In this document: positions 52,612-62,806 of the stretch, in pieces
How positions within the stretch are numbered: the stretch's first letter is position 1
Layout: the number at the start of each line of letters is the position of its first letter
Source of the DNA: an uncultured Moraxella sp.
Lineage (GTDB): Bacteria; Pseudomonadota; Gammaproteobacteria; Pseudomonadales; Moraxellaceae
Length of the DNA stretch: 64,000 nucleotides
Assembly (NCBI RefSeq): GCF_945873075.1
Contig: NZ_CAMCBS010000009.1
Location: forward strand, 16,730 to 80,729
Reading direction: 5' to 3'
Notes under the pieces: model-generated
What the model was told of the DNA's origin: nothing
The model's input: only the letters and a program-made list of their open reading frames with translations
Databases searched by the model: none
Made by a program: the position numbers and the translations under genes

Positions 52612-54246
52612 TCAATCCAGTGCAATGTTATACTGCTCTTGTTGGTACAAAGGTTCAATCTCAAAACGGATTGGCTTACCAATCAGATATTCCAAATCAG
52701 CCACGGTGTTCGCTTCGCTTGAGAGCATCAAATCAATCACGGCACTATGTGCGATGACGGTGAACTGTCGTGGTGCATTAAAGGTGCGTGCATAACGCAT
52801 GATTTCACGAAAGATTTCAAAGCAGACAGTCTCTGCGGTCTTGATATAGCCCTTGCCTTCACAGACGGGGCATGGCTCGCACAGCTGTTGTGGCAGCGAC
52901 TCTCGGGTACGCTTGCGTGTCATTTCAACCAATCCAAGCTCACTGACCTGCGTGATATTGGTTTTGGCATAGTCATACGACAGCTGTTCTTGTAAGCTTG
53001 CCAAGACATCCGCTCGGTGTGCTTCTTCGAGCATATCAATGAAATCTAGAATAATAATCCCGCCCAAGTTTCTTAGGCGAATCTGCCTTGCGATGACTTG
53101 TGTGGCTTCTAGATTGGTCTTATAGACTGTATCTTCGAGTGAACGCGCGCCGACATATGAGCCTGTATTGACATCGATGGTGGTCATCGCTTCGGTTTGA
53201 TCGATAATCAGATAGCCACCAGACTTGAGATCAACACGGCGTTTTAGGGCGTTTTGGACATCTTCTTCGACACGATACAGGTCAAATAACGGCACTTCGC
53301 CCGCATAATGCGCTACCATCGGCGCAATCGATGGTACAAACTCACGAGCAAAATGCGCCACTTCGTGATATACCGCTTCGTGGTCGATGAGCACTTTGGT
53401 GGTTTTTTCGTTTACTAGGTCACGAATACAGCGTAGCGGCAGGGACAGCTCTTGATAGATGAGTTCGGATTTTTTGTTTGAGTGTAATTTGGCGGCGGCT
53501 TGGCGTGCCAAAATCGTACGCCACAGTTGCACGAGATAATAAATATCTTCTTCAAGCTTAATGTCGCTGACCTTTTCGGCGGCGGTGCGCGCGATGAGTC
53601 CACCGTTCAGCTTGGCAGATTGCAACAGTTCGGTCAAGACAGTCTTGAGCCGTGTACGCTCATCACTCTCTTCGATACGAATGGAGACGCCGACATATTC
53701 ATCACTGGTCGGCAGATAAACCAAATAGCGTGATGGTAATGAGATATTGGTCGTCAGGCGAGCACCCTTTGTGCCGAGCTCATCTTTGATGACCTGCACC
53801 AAGATACGGTCGCCTTCTCTCAAGCGATATTGGATCAGATCTGTGCTTGGTATGGATTTTTTGACGACGGCAAGTGATTTGACATCAGTGACAGCACTGT
53901 GCCCTTGCTCAAGCTCGCTTTGGGCTTGGCTAGGGCTTAGGCTTGTAGGGCTTTGGGCGATGGCAAGCCGTGTGATGGCGGTCGTTGGCATCTCATCACT
54001 GCTGTCGGTGGCTCGCTTGGGTTTTTGCATATCATTGGCGTGCAAAAACGCGGTGCGTGCTTGCCCAATATCCACAAACGCCGCCTGCATCCCTGGTAGC
54101 ACTCGCACCACCGTGCCCAGATAAATATTACCCACCAAGCCAAGCTTTTGGTGGCGTTCGATTAAGATTTCGCTTGTAATGCCATCGGTAAGCACCGCTA
54201 CCCGAGATTCCATCGGGGTATAATTAATTAATAACTCTTCTGACAT
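52612..54246 (-). CDS. rng: Ribonuclease G, with an enlarged loop in the S1 region
   Basis: ELLINYTPMESRVAVLTDGITSEILIERHQKLGLVGNIYLGTVVRVLPGMQAAFVDIG ... TIDVNTGSYVGARSLEDTVYKTNLEA. Confidence 0.92.
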   Translation of the reverse strand: MSEELLINYTPMESRVAVLTDGITSEILIERHQKLGLVGNIYLGTVVRVLPGMQAAFVDIGQARTAFLHANDMQKPKRATDSSDEMPTTAITRLAIAQSPTSLSPSQAQSELEQGHSAVTDVKSLAVVKKSIPSTDLIQYRLREGDRILVQVIKDELGTKGARLTTNISLPSRYLVYLPTSDEYVGVSIRIEESDERTRLKTVLTELLQSAKLNGGLIARTAAEKVSDIKLEEDIYYLVQLWRTILARQAAAKLHSNKKSELIYQELSLPLRCIRDLVNEKTTKVLIDHEAVYHEVAHFAREFVPSIAPMVAHYAGEVPLFDLYRVEEDVQNALKRRVDLKSGGYLIIDQTEAMTTIDVNTGSYVGARSLEDTVYKTNLEATQVIARQIRLRNLGGIIILDFIDMLEEAHRADVLASLQEQLSYDYAKTNITQVSELGLVEMTRKRTRESLPQQLCEPCPVCEGKGYIKTAETVCFEIFREIMRYARTFNAPRQFTVIAHSAVIDLMLSSEANTVADLEYLIGKPIRFEIEPLYQQEQYNIALD

Positions 54247-54433
54247 TTTTTACTCAATTTTTATAATTTTAACATTCTAAATCGCTATTAATTATAGTAA
54301 GCGATATTGGGGATTTATGCAAGGTAAAGCGATACAGCTTGCGTACAGCGTGCATGGTGCTTGATTGGTGCTCAAGCGTATGACTTAAGCCACTATCGGT
54401 ACTTGTAATTGATGCTTGTGGTGTTTTACTTTA

Positions 54434-55051
54434 TTAATCCGCTTTTGGGCAGTCAAGCATATCATCTAGCGCCTGCACCACCTGTGCAAGTGGCAAGCCA
54501 ACCACATTGGTATAGCTACCGTGGATCGCTCGTACCCATGCTGCTGCACCGCCTTGGATGGCATACGCTCCTGCCTTATCTTGTGGCTCGCCTGACTGCC
54601 AGTAGCTTATCTTTTGGGCATCACTTAGGCGGACAAACTCAACCTGTGTCCGCTCGCACAAATAACGCTGATCAATGCACGCACCCTGTGAAAGGCGAGT
54701 CAAACAAACAGCCGTCCAAATCTCATGCGTCGTATCTGATAACCTATCCCACATCCGATAAGCATCTGCTTGATTGACAGGCTTGGTCAAGACTTCACCA
54801 TCATCAAGCACGCCAATGGTATCGGCAGTGATGACAATGCACTCACTTGGCAAAGTCGCATCCGCCATCACCGCATCGGCTTTGGTCATCACCATACGGC
54901 GAATATAGGCATCTGCCGTCTCGCCTGCCAGCCACGATTCATCGATATCCACACCCACCGTCATAAACTCAATCCCTGCTTGGCTAAGCAGCTCTCTACG
55001 GCGCGGTGATGTCGATGCTAGGATGATGGCTGGGCGTGTGACTGTGTTCAT
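54434..55051 (-). CDS. Maf-family nucleotide pyrophosphatase
   Basis: IILASTSPRRRELLSQAGIEF ... KAGAYAIQGGAAAWVRAIHGSYTNVVGLPL. Confidence 0.93.
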   Translation of the reverse strand: MNTVTRPAIILASTSPRRRELLSQAGIEFMTVGVDIDESWLAGETADAYIRRMVMTKADAVMADATLPSECIVITADTIGVLDDGEVLTKPVNQADAYRMWDRLSDTTHEIWTAVCLTRLSQGACIDQRYLCERTQVEFVRLSDAQKISYWQSGEPQDKAGAYAIQGGAAAWVRAIHGSYTNVVGLPLAQVVQALDDMLDCPKAD

Positions 55052-55220
55052 GCGGATTAATCCAGTGTCGGCTTAAAAGTGTGGCAATTATCCACCTTTT
55101 CATAGACTTGGTCAAATCAAATCGTCATCAGCACAGATTTCTATCCATCTCTTTGTACTCATGGCAAGCTATGGTACAATGGTGCTGATTTTTTTCTTAT
55201 TTTTATCTCAAGGAAAAACC

Positions 55221-55511
55221 ATGAGCCAACTTACTTCGGACGATATCCTATCGGTTGCCAATTTGGCACGCCTAAAAGTGGATGACAACCTAGCAGCCGA
55301 CTACGCCAAAGACATCAGCAAAATCCTAGCGATGATGGATATCTTAAGCTCGGTCAATACCGACGGCGTCGCCCCACTTGCCAATATTCACGAATCTAGC
55401 CAAACCCTGCGTGCCGATGTGCCGACCACCGACATTGACCGCACCGCCAATCAATCCGTTGCACCAAGCACAGCAGATGGCTTGTACCTTGTACCACAAG
55501 TGATTGAATAA
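55221..55511 (+). CDS. gatC: Asp-tRNA(Asn)/Glu-tRNA(Gln) amidotransferase subunit C
   Basis: MSQLTSDDILSVANLARLKVDDN...; directly upstream of gatA. Confidence 0.93.
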   Translation: MSQLTSDDILSVANLARLKVDDNLAADYAKDISKILAMMDILSSVNTDGVAPLANIHESSQTLRADVPTTDIDRTANQSVAPSTADGLYLVPQVIE

Positions 55512-55559
55512 TTGAATAGTTTGATTAAAATTCGTGATAATTAACACTTAGGACACTCC

Positions 55560-57038
55560 ATGTCAAATCTACACACCTTATCTGTTGCCGAAATCGCATC
55601 AGGTCTTGCCAATAAAGACTTTAGCAGTCTTGAGATTACTACACAGTTGCTTGGTCGTATTGATAAACTGAATAAAGAGCTAAACAGCTTTATCACCATC
55701 AGCGCCGAACAAGCCCTAGAAAACGCCAAAGCCGCCGATACCCTGCGTGCAGGTGGCGATACTCGTGCGCTACTTGGCGTACCGATGGCACACAAGGACA
55801 ATCTATGCACCCAAGGTGTCTTGACCACCTGTGGCTCAAAGATGCTGTATAACTTTGTCTCGCCTTATAACGCCACATTGGTGGACAATGTCGCCAATGC
55901 AGGCTTTATTAGCCTAGGTAAGCTGAACATGGATGAGTTCGCCATGGGCTCGGATAACGAAAAATCGTACTACGGTGCGGTGCACAATCCTTGGGATTTA
56001 AGCCGTGTACCCGGTGGCTCATCAGGTGGCTCGGCAGCAGCTGTGGCAGCAAGCCTAGTACCTGTGGCGACAGGCTCAGATACTGGTGGTTCTATCCGTC
56101 AGCCGGCAAGCTTTTGTGGTATCACAGGCATCAAGCCAACCTATGGCCGTGTCTCTCGCTATGGCATGATTGCCTATGCGTCAAGCTTTGACCAAGCAGG
56201 CTCATTTGGTAAATCTGCCCTAGACTGCGCCTATCTGCTCCAAGCCATGTCAGGCTATGATGCCAAAGACTCAACCAGCATCGCCAAAGATGTGCCTGAT
56301 TGGGTCGCTGAAATCCACGCATCACGCACTACCGACAAGCCATTGGCAGGTCTAAAAATCGGCGTGCCAACCGAATACTTCGGCGCAGGTCTCAATGATG
56401 AAGTAGCAAGCACTGTCAAAGCTGCTCTCGCTCAGTACGAAGCATTGGGCGCAACGCTTGTGGATATTCACCTAACCAGTCCTGAAATTACCCTTGCCAC
56501 TTATTATCTACTCGCCCCTGCTGAAGCCAGCTCAAACCTATCTCGCTTTGATGGTGTACGCTTTGGCTATCGCTGTGAGAGTCCAAAAGATTTGCAAGAC
56601 CTATATACACGCTCTCGCTCTGAAGGCTTTGGCTCAGAAGTACAACGCCGTATCATCATGGGCACTTATGCACTATCGGCGGGCTATTTTGATGCTTATT
56701 ATGTCAAAGCCCAAAAAGTGCGTCGTCTGATTGCCGAAGACTTTGCCAAAGCCTTTGCAGACTGTGATGTCATCGCAACGCCAACAGCGCCGACCACCGC
56801 TTATCAAATCGGTGCAAGTCTATCACCATCTGAAATCTACATGGGCGATGTCTATACCATCGGTGTGAACCTAGCCGGTCTGCCTGCCATCAGCCATCCG
56901 ATTGGTTTTGATACCAAAGGCTTGCCAGTAGGCTTACAGCTGATTGGCAATCATTGGCAAGAAGGCAAGCTTTTGACCACAACTGATGCTTATCAGCAAG
57001 TGACTGATTATCACAAGGCTGTGCCAACGATTGGCTAA
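55560..57038 (+). CDS. gatA: Asp-tRNA(Asn)/Glu-tRNA(Gln) amidotransferase subunit A
   Basis: [38 protein letters not shown] amidase signature. Confidence 0.96.
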   Translation: MSNLHTLSVAEIASGLANKDFSSLEITTQLLGRIDKLNKELNSFITISAEQALENAKAADTLRAGGDTRALLGVPMAHKDNLCTQGVLTTCGSKMLYNFVSPYNATLVDNVANAGFISLGKLNMDEFAMGSDNEKSYYGAVHNPWDLSRVPGGSSGGSAAAVAASLVPVATGSDTGGSIRQPASFCGITGIKPTYGRVSRYGMIAYASSFDQAGSFGKSALDCAYLLQAMSGYDAKDSTSIAKDVPDWVAEIHASRTTDKPLAGLKIGVPTEYFGAGLNDEVASTVKAALAQYEALGATLVDIHLTSPEITLATYYLLAPAEASSNLSRFDGVRFGYRCESPKDLQDLYTRSRSEGFGSEVQRRIIMGTYALSAGYFDAYYVKAQKVRRLIAEDFAKAFADCDVIATPTAPTTAYQIGASLSPSEIYMGDVYTIGVNLAGLPAISHPIGFDTKGLPVGLQLIGNHWQEGKLLTTTDAYQQVTDYHKAVPTIG

Positions 57039-57071
57039 TCATCGATAACGAGCAACCACAAGGATAAGGAC

Positions 57072-57614
57072 ATGGGCAAAGAAGCGATAAGCACAAACAT
57101 CGTGGTTCGACCAACCGAACCCTACGACCATCAAGGGCTGTATGAGCTATATCAGCACCCTGCTGTCTATCGCCAGACGCTTGCTTTGCCTAGCCAATCC
57201 TTGCACAGCTGGGAAAAACGGCTGTCTGCCATCCCAAGCCATGTACATTCGTTCGTGGCACTATTTGATAATGATGACGAATATCGCATCGTGGGTAATG
57301 TCGCCTTGACCATCGAGACTGCCATGCGTCGCCGTCATGCAGGCTCAATCGTCATCGCCGTCAGCCCTGATAATCACGGACAAGGCATTGGCACGATGCT
57401 GATGCAGACCATCATTGATTTGGCGGATAATTGGCTTGGCTTATCCCGACTGGAATTGCAAGTTTATACCGATAACACGCCTGCGATTGCCTTGTACGAA
57501 AAATTTGGCTTTGTCAGCGAAGGCACACTACGACACTATGCCTACCGTGATGGCAAGCTGTGCGATTTATATATGATGGCGAGAACCAACACTCCGTCAG
57601 ATACCAATGAATAA
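57072..57614 (+). CDS. GNAT-family N-acetyltransferase
   Basis: [53 protein letters not shown]. Confidence 0.9.
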   Translation: MGKEAISTNIVVRPTEPYDHQGLYELYQHPAVYRQTLALPSQSLHSWEKRLSAIPSHVHSFVALFDNDDEYRIVGNVALTIETAMRRRHAGSIVIAVSPDNHGQGIGTMLMQTIIDLADNWLGLSRLELQVYTDNTPAIALYEKFGFVSEGTLRHYAYRDGKLCDLYMMARTNTPSDTNE

Positions 57615-57625
57615 GAGAACCAACC

Positions 57626-59095
57626 ATGAGTAATCAAGCCCCCCTAATTGACGGCTATGAAGTCGTCATCGGCATTGAAATTCACTGCCAATTAAACACC
57701 GAAAGTAAAATTTTCTCAAATGCACCGACTGCCTTTGGTGCAGAGCCAAACACCCAAGCCACCATCGTTGATTTGGGCTTTCCGGGTGCATTGCCTGTAC
57801 TCAACGAAGGCGTGATTGAGCGTGCGCTCAAATTCGGTCTGGGCGTCAATGCCGAACTGGGTATGTACAACACCTTTGACCGCAAAAACTATTTTTATCC
57901 CGATTTGCCAAAAGGCTATCAAACCACCCAAATGGCAAATCCTATCGTCGGCAAAGGCTACATCGACATCCTAGTCAATGCCGGTGAAAAAAACGAATAC
58001 ACCAAGCGTATCGGCATCACCCGTGCCCACCTAGAAGAAGATGCCGGTAAATCCGTGCATGATGCTGTGCCTGCCATGACCGGTGTGGATTTGAACCGTG
58101 CAGGCACGCCACTTATCGAAATCGTCTCCGAACCTGATATGCGCTCGGTTGGCGAAGCGGTGGCTTATGTCAAAACCATCCATGAGCTCGTGACTTGGCT
58201 GGGTATCTCTGACGCCATCATGGCAGAAGGCTCATTCCGTGCTGACATCAACATCTCAGTACACAAGCCAAATACGCCATTTGGCACACGCTGTGAGCTT
58301 AAGAACCTAAACTCATTCCGCTTTATTGAGCGTGCCATCAAATCAGAAATCGAACGCCAAATCGATGTCATCGAAGATGGCGGTAAAGTCGTGCAAGCCA
58401 CTCGCCTGTATGACCCAGAGCGTGACGAAACTCGTGCGATGCGTACCAAAGAAGAAGCCAATGACTATCGCTACTTCCCATGCCCTGACCTATTGCCTGT
58501 GGTGATTAGTGATGAGACTTTGGCAAAGGTCAAAGCCGATATGCCAGAGCTACCAAGCGTGCGTAAAGAGCGATTTGTCAATGAGCTTGGCTTATCGACT
58601 TATGATGCCAATGTCTTAAATGGCAGCCGTGAATTGTCTGATTATTTCTTGGAGGTCATTGCCATTATTGGTAAAGACCATGCCAAGATTGGGGCAAACT
58701 GGGTCATGGGTGAATTGTCAGGGGCGTTAAATAAAAATGAACTGACCGTTAGCCAATCACCGATTAGCGCCGAGCGTCTGGCGGGGATGATTACTCGTAT
58801 CACGGACAACACCATCAGTGGCAAAATCGCCAAAGAAGTGTTCGGCTATCTGTGGGAATCTGACAAATCAGCCGATGACATCATCGCCGAGCATGGACTC
58901 AAACAAGAAACCGACACAGGCGCCATCGAAGCCATCATCAAAGAAGTGCTTGCAAACAACCAAGCGATGGTGGATGAATATAAAGGCGGTAAAGAAAAAG
59001 CCTTTAACGGCTTGGTCGGTCAAGTGATGAAAGCCTCTCGCGGCAAGGCAAACCCAGCCCAAGTCAATGAACTGATGAAAAAGCTGATTGGTTAA
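57626..59095 (+). CDS. gatB: Asp-tRNA(Asn)/Glu-tRNA(Gln) amidotransferase subunit B
   Basis: [34 protein letters not shown]... Confidence 0.96.
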   Translation: MSNQAPLIDGYEVVIGIEIHCQLNTESKIFSNAPTAFGAEPNTQATIVDLGFPGALPVLNEGVIERALKFGLGVNAELGMYNTFDRKNYFYPDLPKGYQTTQMANPIVGKGYIDILVNAGEKNEYTKRIGITRAHLEEDAGKSVHDAVPAMTGVDLNRAGTPLIEIVSEPDMRSVGEAVAYVKTIHELVTWLGISDAIMAEGSFRADINISVHKPNTPFGTRCELKNLNSFRFIERAIKSEIERQIDVIEDGGKVVQATRLYDPERDETRAMRTKEEANDYRYFPCPDLLPVVISDETLAKVKADMPELPSVRKERFVNELGLSTYDANVLNGSRELSDYFLEVIAIIGKDHAKIGANWVMGELSGALNKNELTVSQSPISAERLAGMITRITDNTISGKIAKEVFGYLWESDKSADDIIAEHGLKQETDTGAIEAIIKEVLANNQAMVDEYKGGKEKAFNGLVGQVMKASRGKANPAQVNELMKKLIG

Positions 59096-59103
59096 TCAAC
59101 TAA

Positions 59104-59134
59104 GCCCCAAATACTGTGTGTTTGGGGCTTTTAT
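59104..59134 (+). terminator. Terminator after gatB
   Basis: AGCCCCAAATACTGTGTGTTTGGGGCTTTT. Confidence 0.75.
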
Positions 59135-59156
59135 TAGAGTGAGTTTAAGGATTCTT

Positions 59157-59903
59157 ATGTCAAAAGAAAAATTGTGCCAATCCAATGATAAATTACCACA
59201 ATTTTTATCATTTGATTTTTCTAAGCATCAAATTTACCCAGAATTTCAAAATAATTACCCATCATTGGATGATTATTATTTAGCACTTGTCAATATCATT
59301 CCACATCATTTTGAAAGTTATGCAATCATTTTACATCCAATTGGTTATCATCAACATGAGCAATACATAGAACCAAAAACCAATAACAGAAAGTCAATAT
59401 TCAAAGCATTTGGCGTATTAACAAATGACGATATTAAATTGGATCATGCGGATGATTTGTATCGTATGGAAGGTGAGTTAATGGAAAACAATTGCAAAAT
59501 ATCTCGTCTTTCAAAATACAATTTACTGTATTTAGGTGAATGTTCTGATGTGCAATATAACTTTATTATCAATACTCTAAAAAAATTGGTTAATAATGAC
59601 ATCTACTATTATTATGAACTTTTGAAAATTATCTGTTATTCAGAATACGATTATCGCAACATATCCGAGCTATTATTTAAAGGCGAGATATTAACGCATC
59701 AAGAAGTGCAACAGTATTCAAAAATATTCACACAGCCAAGCATGCTGTTTGACAAGAGTGAAACATGGGTTATCGCAACTAATCACGATATACCCTATAC
59801 ATTTATTGGTGGGGACAAATCTTTTGTAGAGAAATTTTTGAATGCTGAATACGATATTTATCCGATTGAACCAAAATATCAATGGATTAAGAAAATTGAT
59901 TAG
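59157..59903 (+). CDS. Hypothetical protein in low-GC patch
   Basis: MSKEKLCQSNDKLPQFLSFDFSKHQIYPEF..., 248 aa, complete ORF. Confidence 0.7.
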   Translation: MSKEKLCQSNDKLPQFLSFDFSKHQIYPEFQNNYPSLDDYYLALVNIIPHHFESYAIILHPIGYHQHEQYIEPKTNNRKSIFKAFGVLTNDDIKLDHADDLYRMEGELMENNCKISRLSKYNLLYLGECSDVQYNFIINTLKKLVNNDIYYYYELLKIICYSEYDYRNISELLFKGEILTHQEVQQYSKIFTQPSMLFDKSETWVIATNHDIPYTFIGGDKSFVEKFLNAEYDIYPIEPKYQWIKKID

Positions 59904-59946
59904 CATTGTTATACAATAAACGCTTTACCACCGACCTTGATTAATC

Positions 59947-60283
59947 ATGAAAAAGTTTAATTTTTGTACTTAACCTATTTTTATTCGTGTCATGCTGGTT
60001 AATTTATCCTAAATTACCCTTGTCACTGACACACTATTTGCAAATCAAACAAGGCGATCAACTAGTTGCAAATTTGCACAATTATCAAACACAACATTCA
60101 ATGCTGCCCGATGAATTTGATTGGCAGACTTTAGCCAATCTTGGGTTCGAGATGACCGATGGTACCAATCCTCAATATAAAAAAATCAGTAATACACACT
60201 ATCAACTAATTTTTATAAAAGGATTTGGCTGCCCGTATTTAATGTATGATTCCGATCAACAACAATGGAAAGTTTCTTGTTAA
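59947..60283 (+). pseudogene. Small membrane-anchored/secreted hypothetical with apparent N-terminal frameshift
   Basis: ATG at 59947 (MKKFNFCT*) and the downstream frame (..LIFVLNLFLFVSCWLIYPKLPLSLTHYLQIKQ...) join into a plausible signal peptide if one T in TTT 59956-59958 is removed. Confidence 0.55.
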
Positions 60284-60331
60284 TTTTAAACAAGTTTTGC
60301 TCAGATTCTTGATGAATACGACTTGGATTAT

Positions 60332-60730
60332 ATGGCAAAACATACCAACTCAATAGGACAACCTATGCCGCCACAGGACAGACTATGTACCATTTTTTGT
60401 TTAGATAAATCAGTGCATTTGGATGATGAATATACGCAAATGATTGATTGGGCGTATCAACACCCAAATAGCGATACTGTATTAATACTTAACGAATAAA
60501 CCGTTGCAGACTACGCACAAAAAGGTCTTTGGCATCTGATTGCCCAAGAAACCGACTATCAGTTGCTTGGTGCTTGGGAAGATGATTGGATTTTTGATGT
60601 TGATGTGATGACAGCCATCATTCAAGCGTTGGAGCATTCTGAATTTCAGCAAGATGAAATTGCCCTAAAAATCATACAAATACTTCGCTATGCGATATCT
60701 CATCAGCAGTCTGTTGTTTTTTATTTATGA
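60332..60730 (+). pseudogene. Hypothetical protein interrupted by a single in-frame TAA
   Basis: 133 codons in one frame: MAKHTNSIGQPMPPQDRLC...PNSDTVLILNE*TVADYAQKGLWHLIAQETDYQLLGAWEDDWIFDV...VVFYL*; stop at 60497-60499. Confidence 0.65.
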
Positions 60731-60904
60731 CAATTCAAGCATCAGTATAATTATCAACCGCCCACAACTTTTTGGCATTACACCATAACAAATTTTCCAC
60801 CCCAAAAGCTGTCTTTGGCAATATTTCATGATACACTAACAAAAAGTTTGGAGATAAATTCCCAAAATTTTGATAGATAAATCAGATAGCCAAGGAGTGG
60901 AACT

Positions 60905-62374
60905 ATGTCGGCACTAGACACTTTATCCGTATTGCGAGCACACGGGGGTATGGTTTGTACAGGATTGGACGATGCGACCATTGAGCGATTTGCAAGCTGT
61001 ACGCCTGAACTCACCCAAGCCATCGATGATGCGCTCACTCGCTATCAAGACATCAAAGCCCATTATCCTGAGTTGCTCGCACTGGATGAGCAGGCGCAGA
61101 TTGACGCTATCCAAGATGGCTTTGTCAATTTTTATGCCAGTGATTCTGTCAATCCCTATGTTGCCCTATCTGCTTGTGGCTCGTGGATTATCACGCTCAA
61201 AGGCGCTGTGCTGTATGACACCGGTGGCTATGGGATGCTTGGCTTTGGGCATACGCCTGATGCGGTTATCCAAGCGATGGCAAAACCACAAGTCACCGCC
61301 AATATCATGACACCAAATCTTGCCCAATATCGGCTTATCCAAGCACTCAAACAAGAAATCGGACAAACCCAAAACGGCTGTCCTTATACTGGCTTTATGT
61401 GCCTAAACTCAGGCTCAGAAGCGGTCGGACTTGCTACACGCATCATCGATGCTCATGCCAAACGCCAAACCGACGCAGGGGCACGCCATGCCGGTAAGGT
61501 CATCAAGCGTCTGACCATCAAAGGCTCATTTCACGGACGCACCGACCGCCCTGCTCTGTACTCAAACTCAAGCCGTAGTAGCTATGACAAATATCTGGCC
61601 AGCTACAAAGATGAAGACAGCGTCATCACCGTCGCACCGTATGACATCGATGCACTCAAAGCAGTCTTTGCCGATGCTGATGCCAACGGCTGGTTCATCG
61701 AAGCGATGCTGATGGAGCCTGTGATGGGCGAAGGCAACCCAGGGCGTAGTGTGCCACGAGCATTTTATGATGCTGCACGAGCCTTGACCCGTGAGCATGG
61801 TAGCCTGCTACTCATCGACTCAATCCAAGCAGGTCTGCGTACCACAGGCTATCTGTCGATTGTGGATTCGCCTGAATTTGAGGGCATTGAACCACCTGAT
61901 TTTGAGACCTATTCAAAGGCCATCAACGCAGGGCAATTCCCCCTATCCATCCTAGCCATGACCGACTATGCCAGCGGTGAATATCAGCGTGGGCTGTACG
62001 GCAACACCATGACCACCAATCCACGCGCACTGGATGTCGCCTGTGCGGTGCTGGCTGGTATGACAGATGATGTGCGTGCCAATATCGTCCATCAAGGCAA
62101 ACAAGCGATTGCTAAGCTTAGCACCCTACAAACCAAGCTTGGTGATGCCATCACCAATGTGCAAGGCACGGGGCTACTGTTCAGCTGTGAGCTACATCCA
62201 CGCTACAAGGCTTATGGCACAGGCAGTGTCGAAGAGTGGCTACGCTTGCATGGTATTGGTGTCATTCATGGCGGTCAAAACGCCCTGCGCTTTACGCCAC
62301 AGTTTGGCATCAGTGATGACGAGCTCGATTTGGTGATGGAGAAGCTTGAGCAAGCCTTGCAAGCGATGGCATAA
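60905..62374 (+). CDS. Class III PLP-dependent aminotransferase
   Basis: DTGGYGMLGFGHTPDAVIQAM, CLNSGSEAVGLATRI, IKGSFHGRTDRPALYS, LLIDSIQAGLRTTGYL. Confidence 0.85.
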   Translation: MSALDTLSVLRAHGGMVCTGLDDATIERFASCTPELTQAIDDALTRYQDIKAHYPELLALDEQAQIDAIQDGFVNFYASDSVNPYVALSACGSWIITLKGAVLYDTGGYGMLGFGHTPDAVIQAMAKPQVTANIMTPNLAQYRLIQALKQEIGQTQNGCPYTGFMCLNSGSEAVGLATRIIDAHAKRQTDAGARHAGKVIKRLTIKGSFHGRTDRPALYSNSSRSSYDKYLASYKDEDSVITVAPYDIDALKAVFADADANGWFIEAMLMEPVMGEGNPGRSVPRAFYDAARALTREHGSLLLIDSIQAGLRTTGYLSIVDSPEFEGIEPPDFETYSKAINAGQFPLSILAMTDYASGEYQRGLYGNTMTTNPRALDVACAVLAGMTDDVRANIVHQGKQAIAKLSTLQTKLGDAITNVQGTGLLFSCELHPRYKAYGTGSVEEWLRLHGIGVIHGGQNALRFTPQFGISDDELDLVMEKLEQALQAMA

Positions 62375-62420
62375 GCATCGCTTTGGCATCTTGTTAATCA
62401 TTTCAATCCAATCATATCAA

Positions 62421-62453
62421 GACCAAGCCAATATATCCGCTTGGTCTTTTTAT
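62421..62453 (+). terminator. Terminator after the aminotransferase gene
   Basis: AAGACCAAGCCAATATATCCGCTTGGTCTTTTTATT. Confidence 0.7.
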
Positions 62454-62528
62454 TGGAATTATCAATCATCCTGCCGATGTCAATTGATCAATCACTCAAC
62501 GACTACGCACGAAAATCGCATAAAACCC

Positions 62529-62556
62529 TTGCTAATTTGGCAAAATCCGCTACAAT
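62529..62556 (+). promoter_or_regulatory. Putative tRNA-Pro promoter
   Basis: TTGCTA - 16 bp - TACAAT 10 bp upstream of the tRNA. Confidence 0.45.
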
Positions 62557-62566
62557 ATACGGCAAT

Positions 62567-62643
62567 CGGGGTGTAGCGCAGCTTGGTAGCGCACTTGCAT
62601 GGGGTGCAAGGGGTCGCGAGTTCAAATCCCGCCACTCCGACCA
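62567..62643 (+). tRNA. tRNA-Pro (anticodon GGG)
   Basis: CGGGGTGTAGCGCAGCTTGGTAGCGCACTTGCATGGGGTGCAAGGGGTCGCGAGTTCAAATCCCGCCACTCCGACCA folds as a cloverleaf; anticodon loop ATGGGGT; CCA encoded. Confidence 0.96.
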
Positions 62644-62655
62644 TATTACATTTTC

Positions 62656-62692
62656 AGGGTGTTGCATTATGTGTAACACCCTTTGTATTTCA
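62656..62692 (+). terminator. Hairpin terminator after tRNA-Pro
   Basis: AGGGTGTTGCATTATGTGTAACACCCTTTG. Confidence 0.65.
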
Positions 62693-62756
62693 AGGCTTTT
62701 AGCGGTTTTGTGGTATCTATGATACAGTATGCAACCATTGTAAACAATGAAAAATG

Positions 62757-62793
62757 TTGGTATCATCGTTGGTATCGGTTTTTGTGATACCAA
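62757..62793. repeat. TTGGTATC x2 with 12-bp spacing plus inverted GATACCAA upstream of the second integrase
   Basis: 62757-62764, 62769-62776 direct; 62786-62793 inverted. Confidence 0.7.
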
Positions 62794-62806
62794 CAAAGGG
62801 GCTAAA

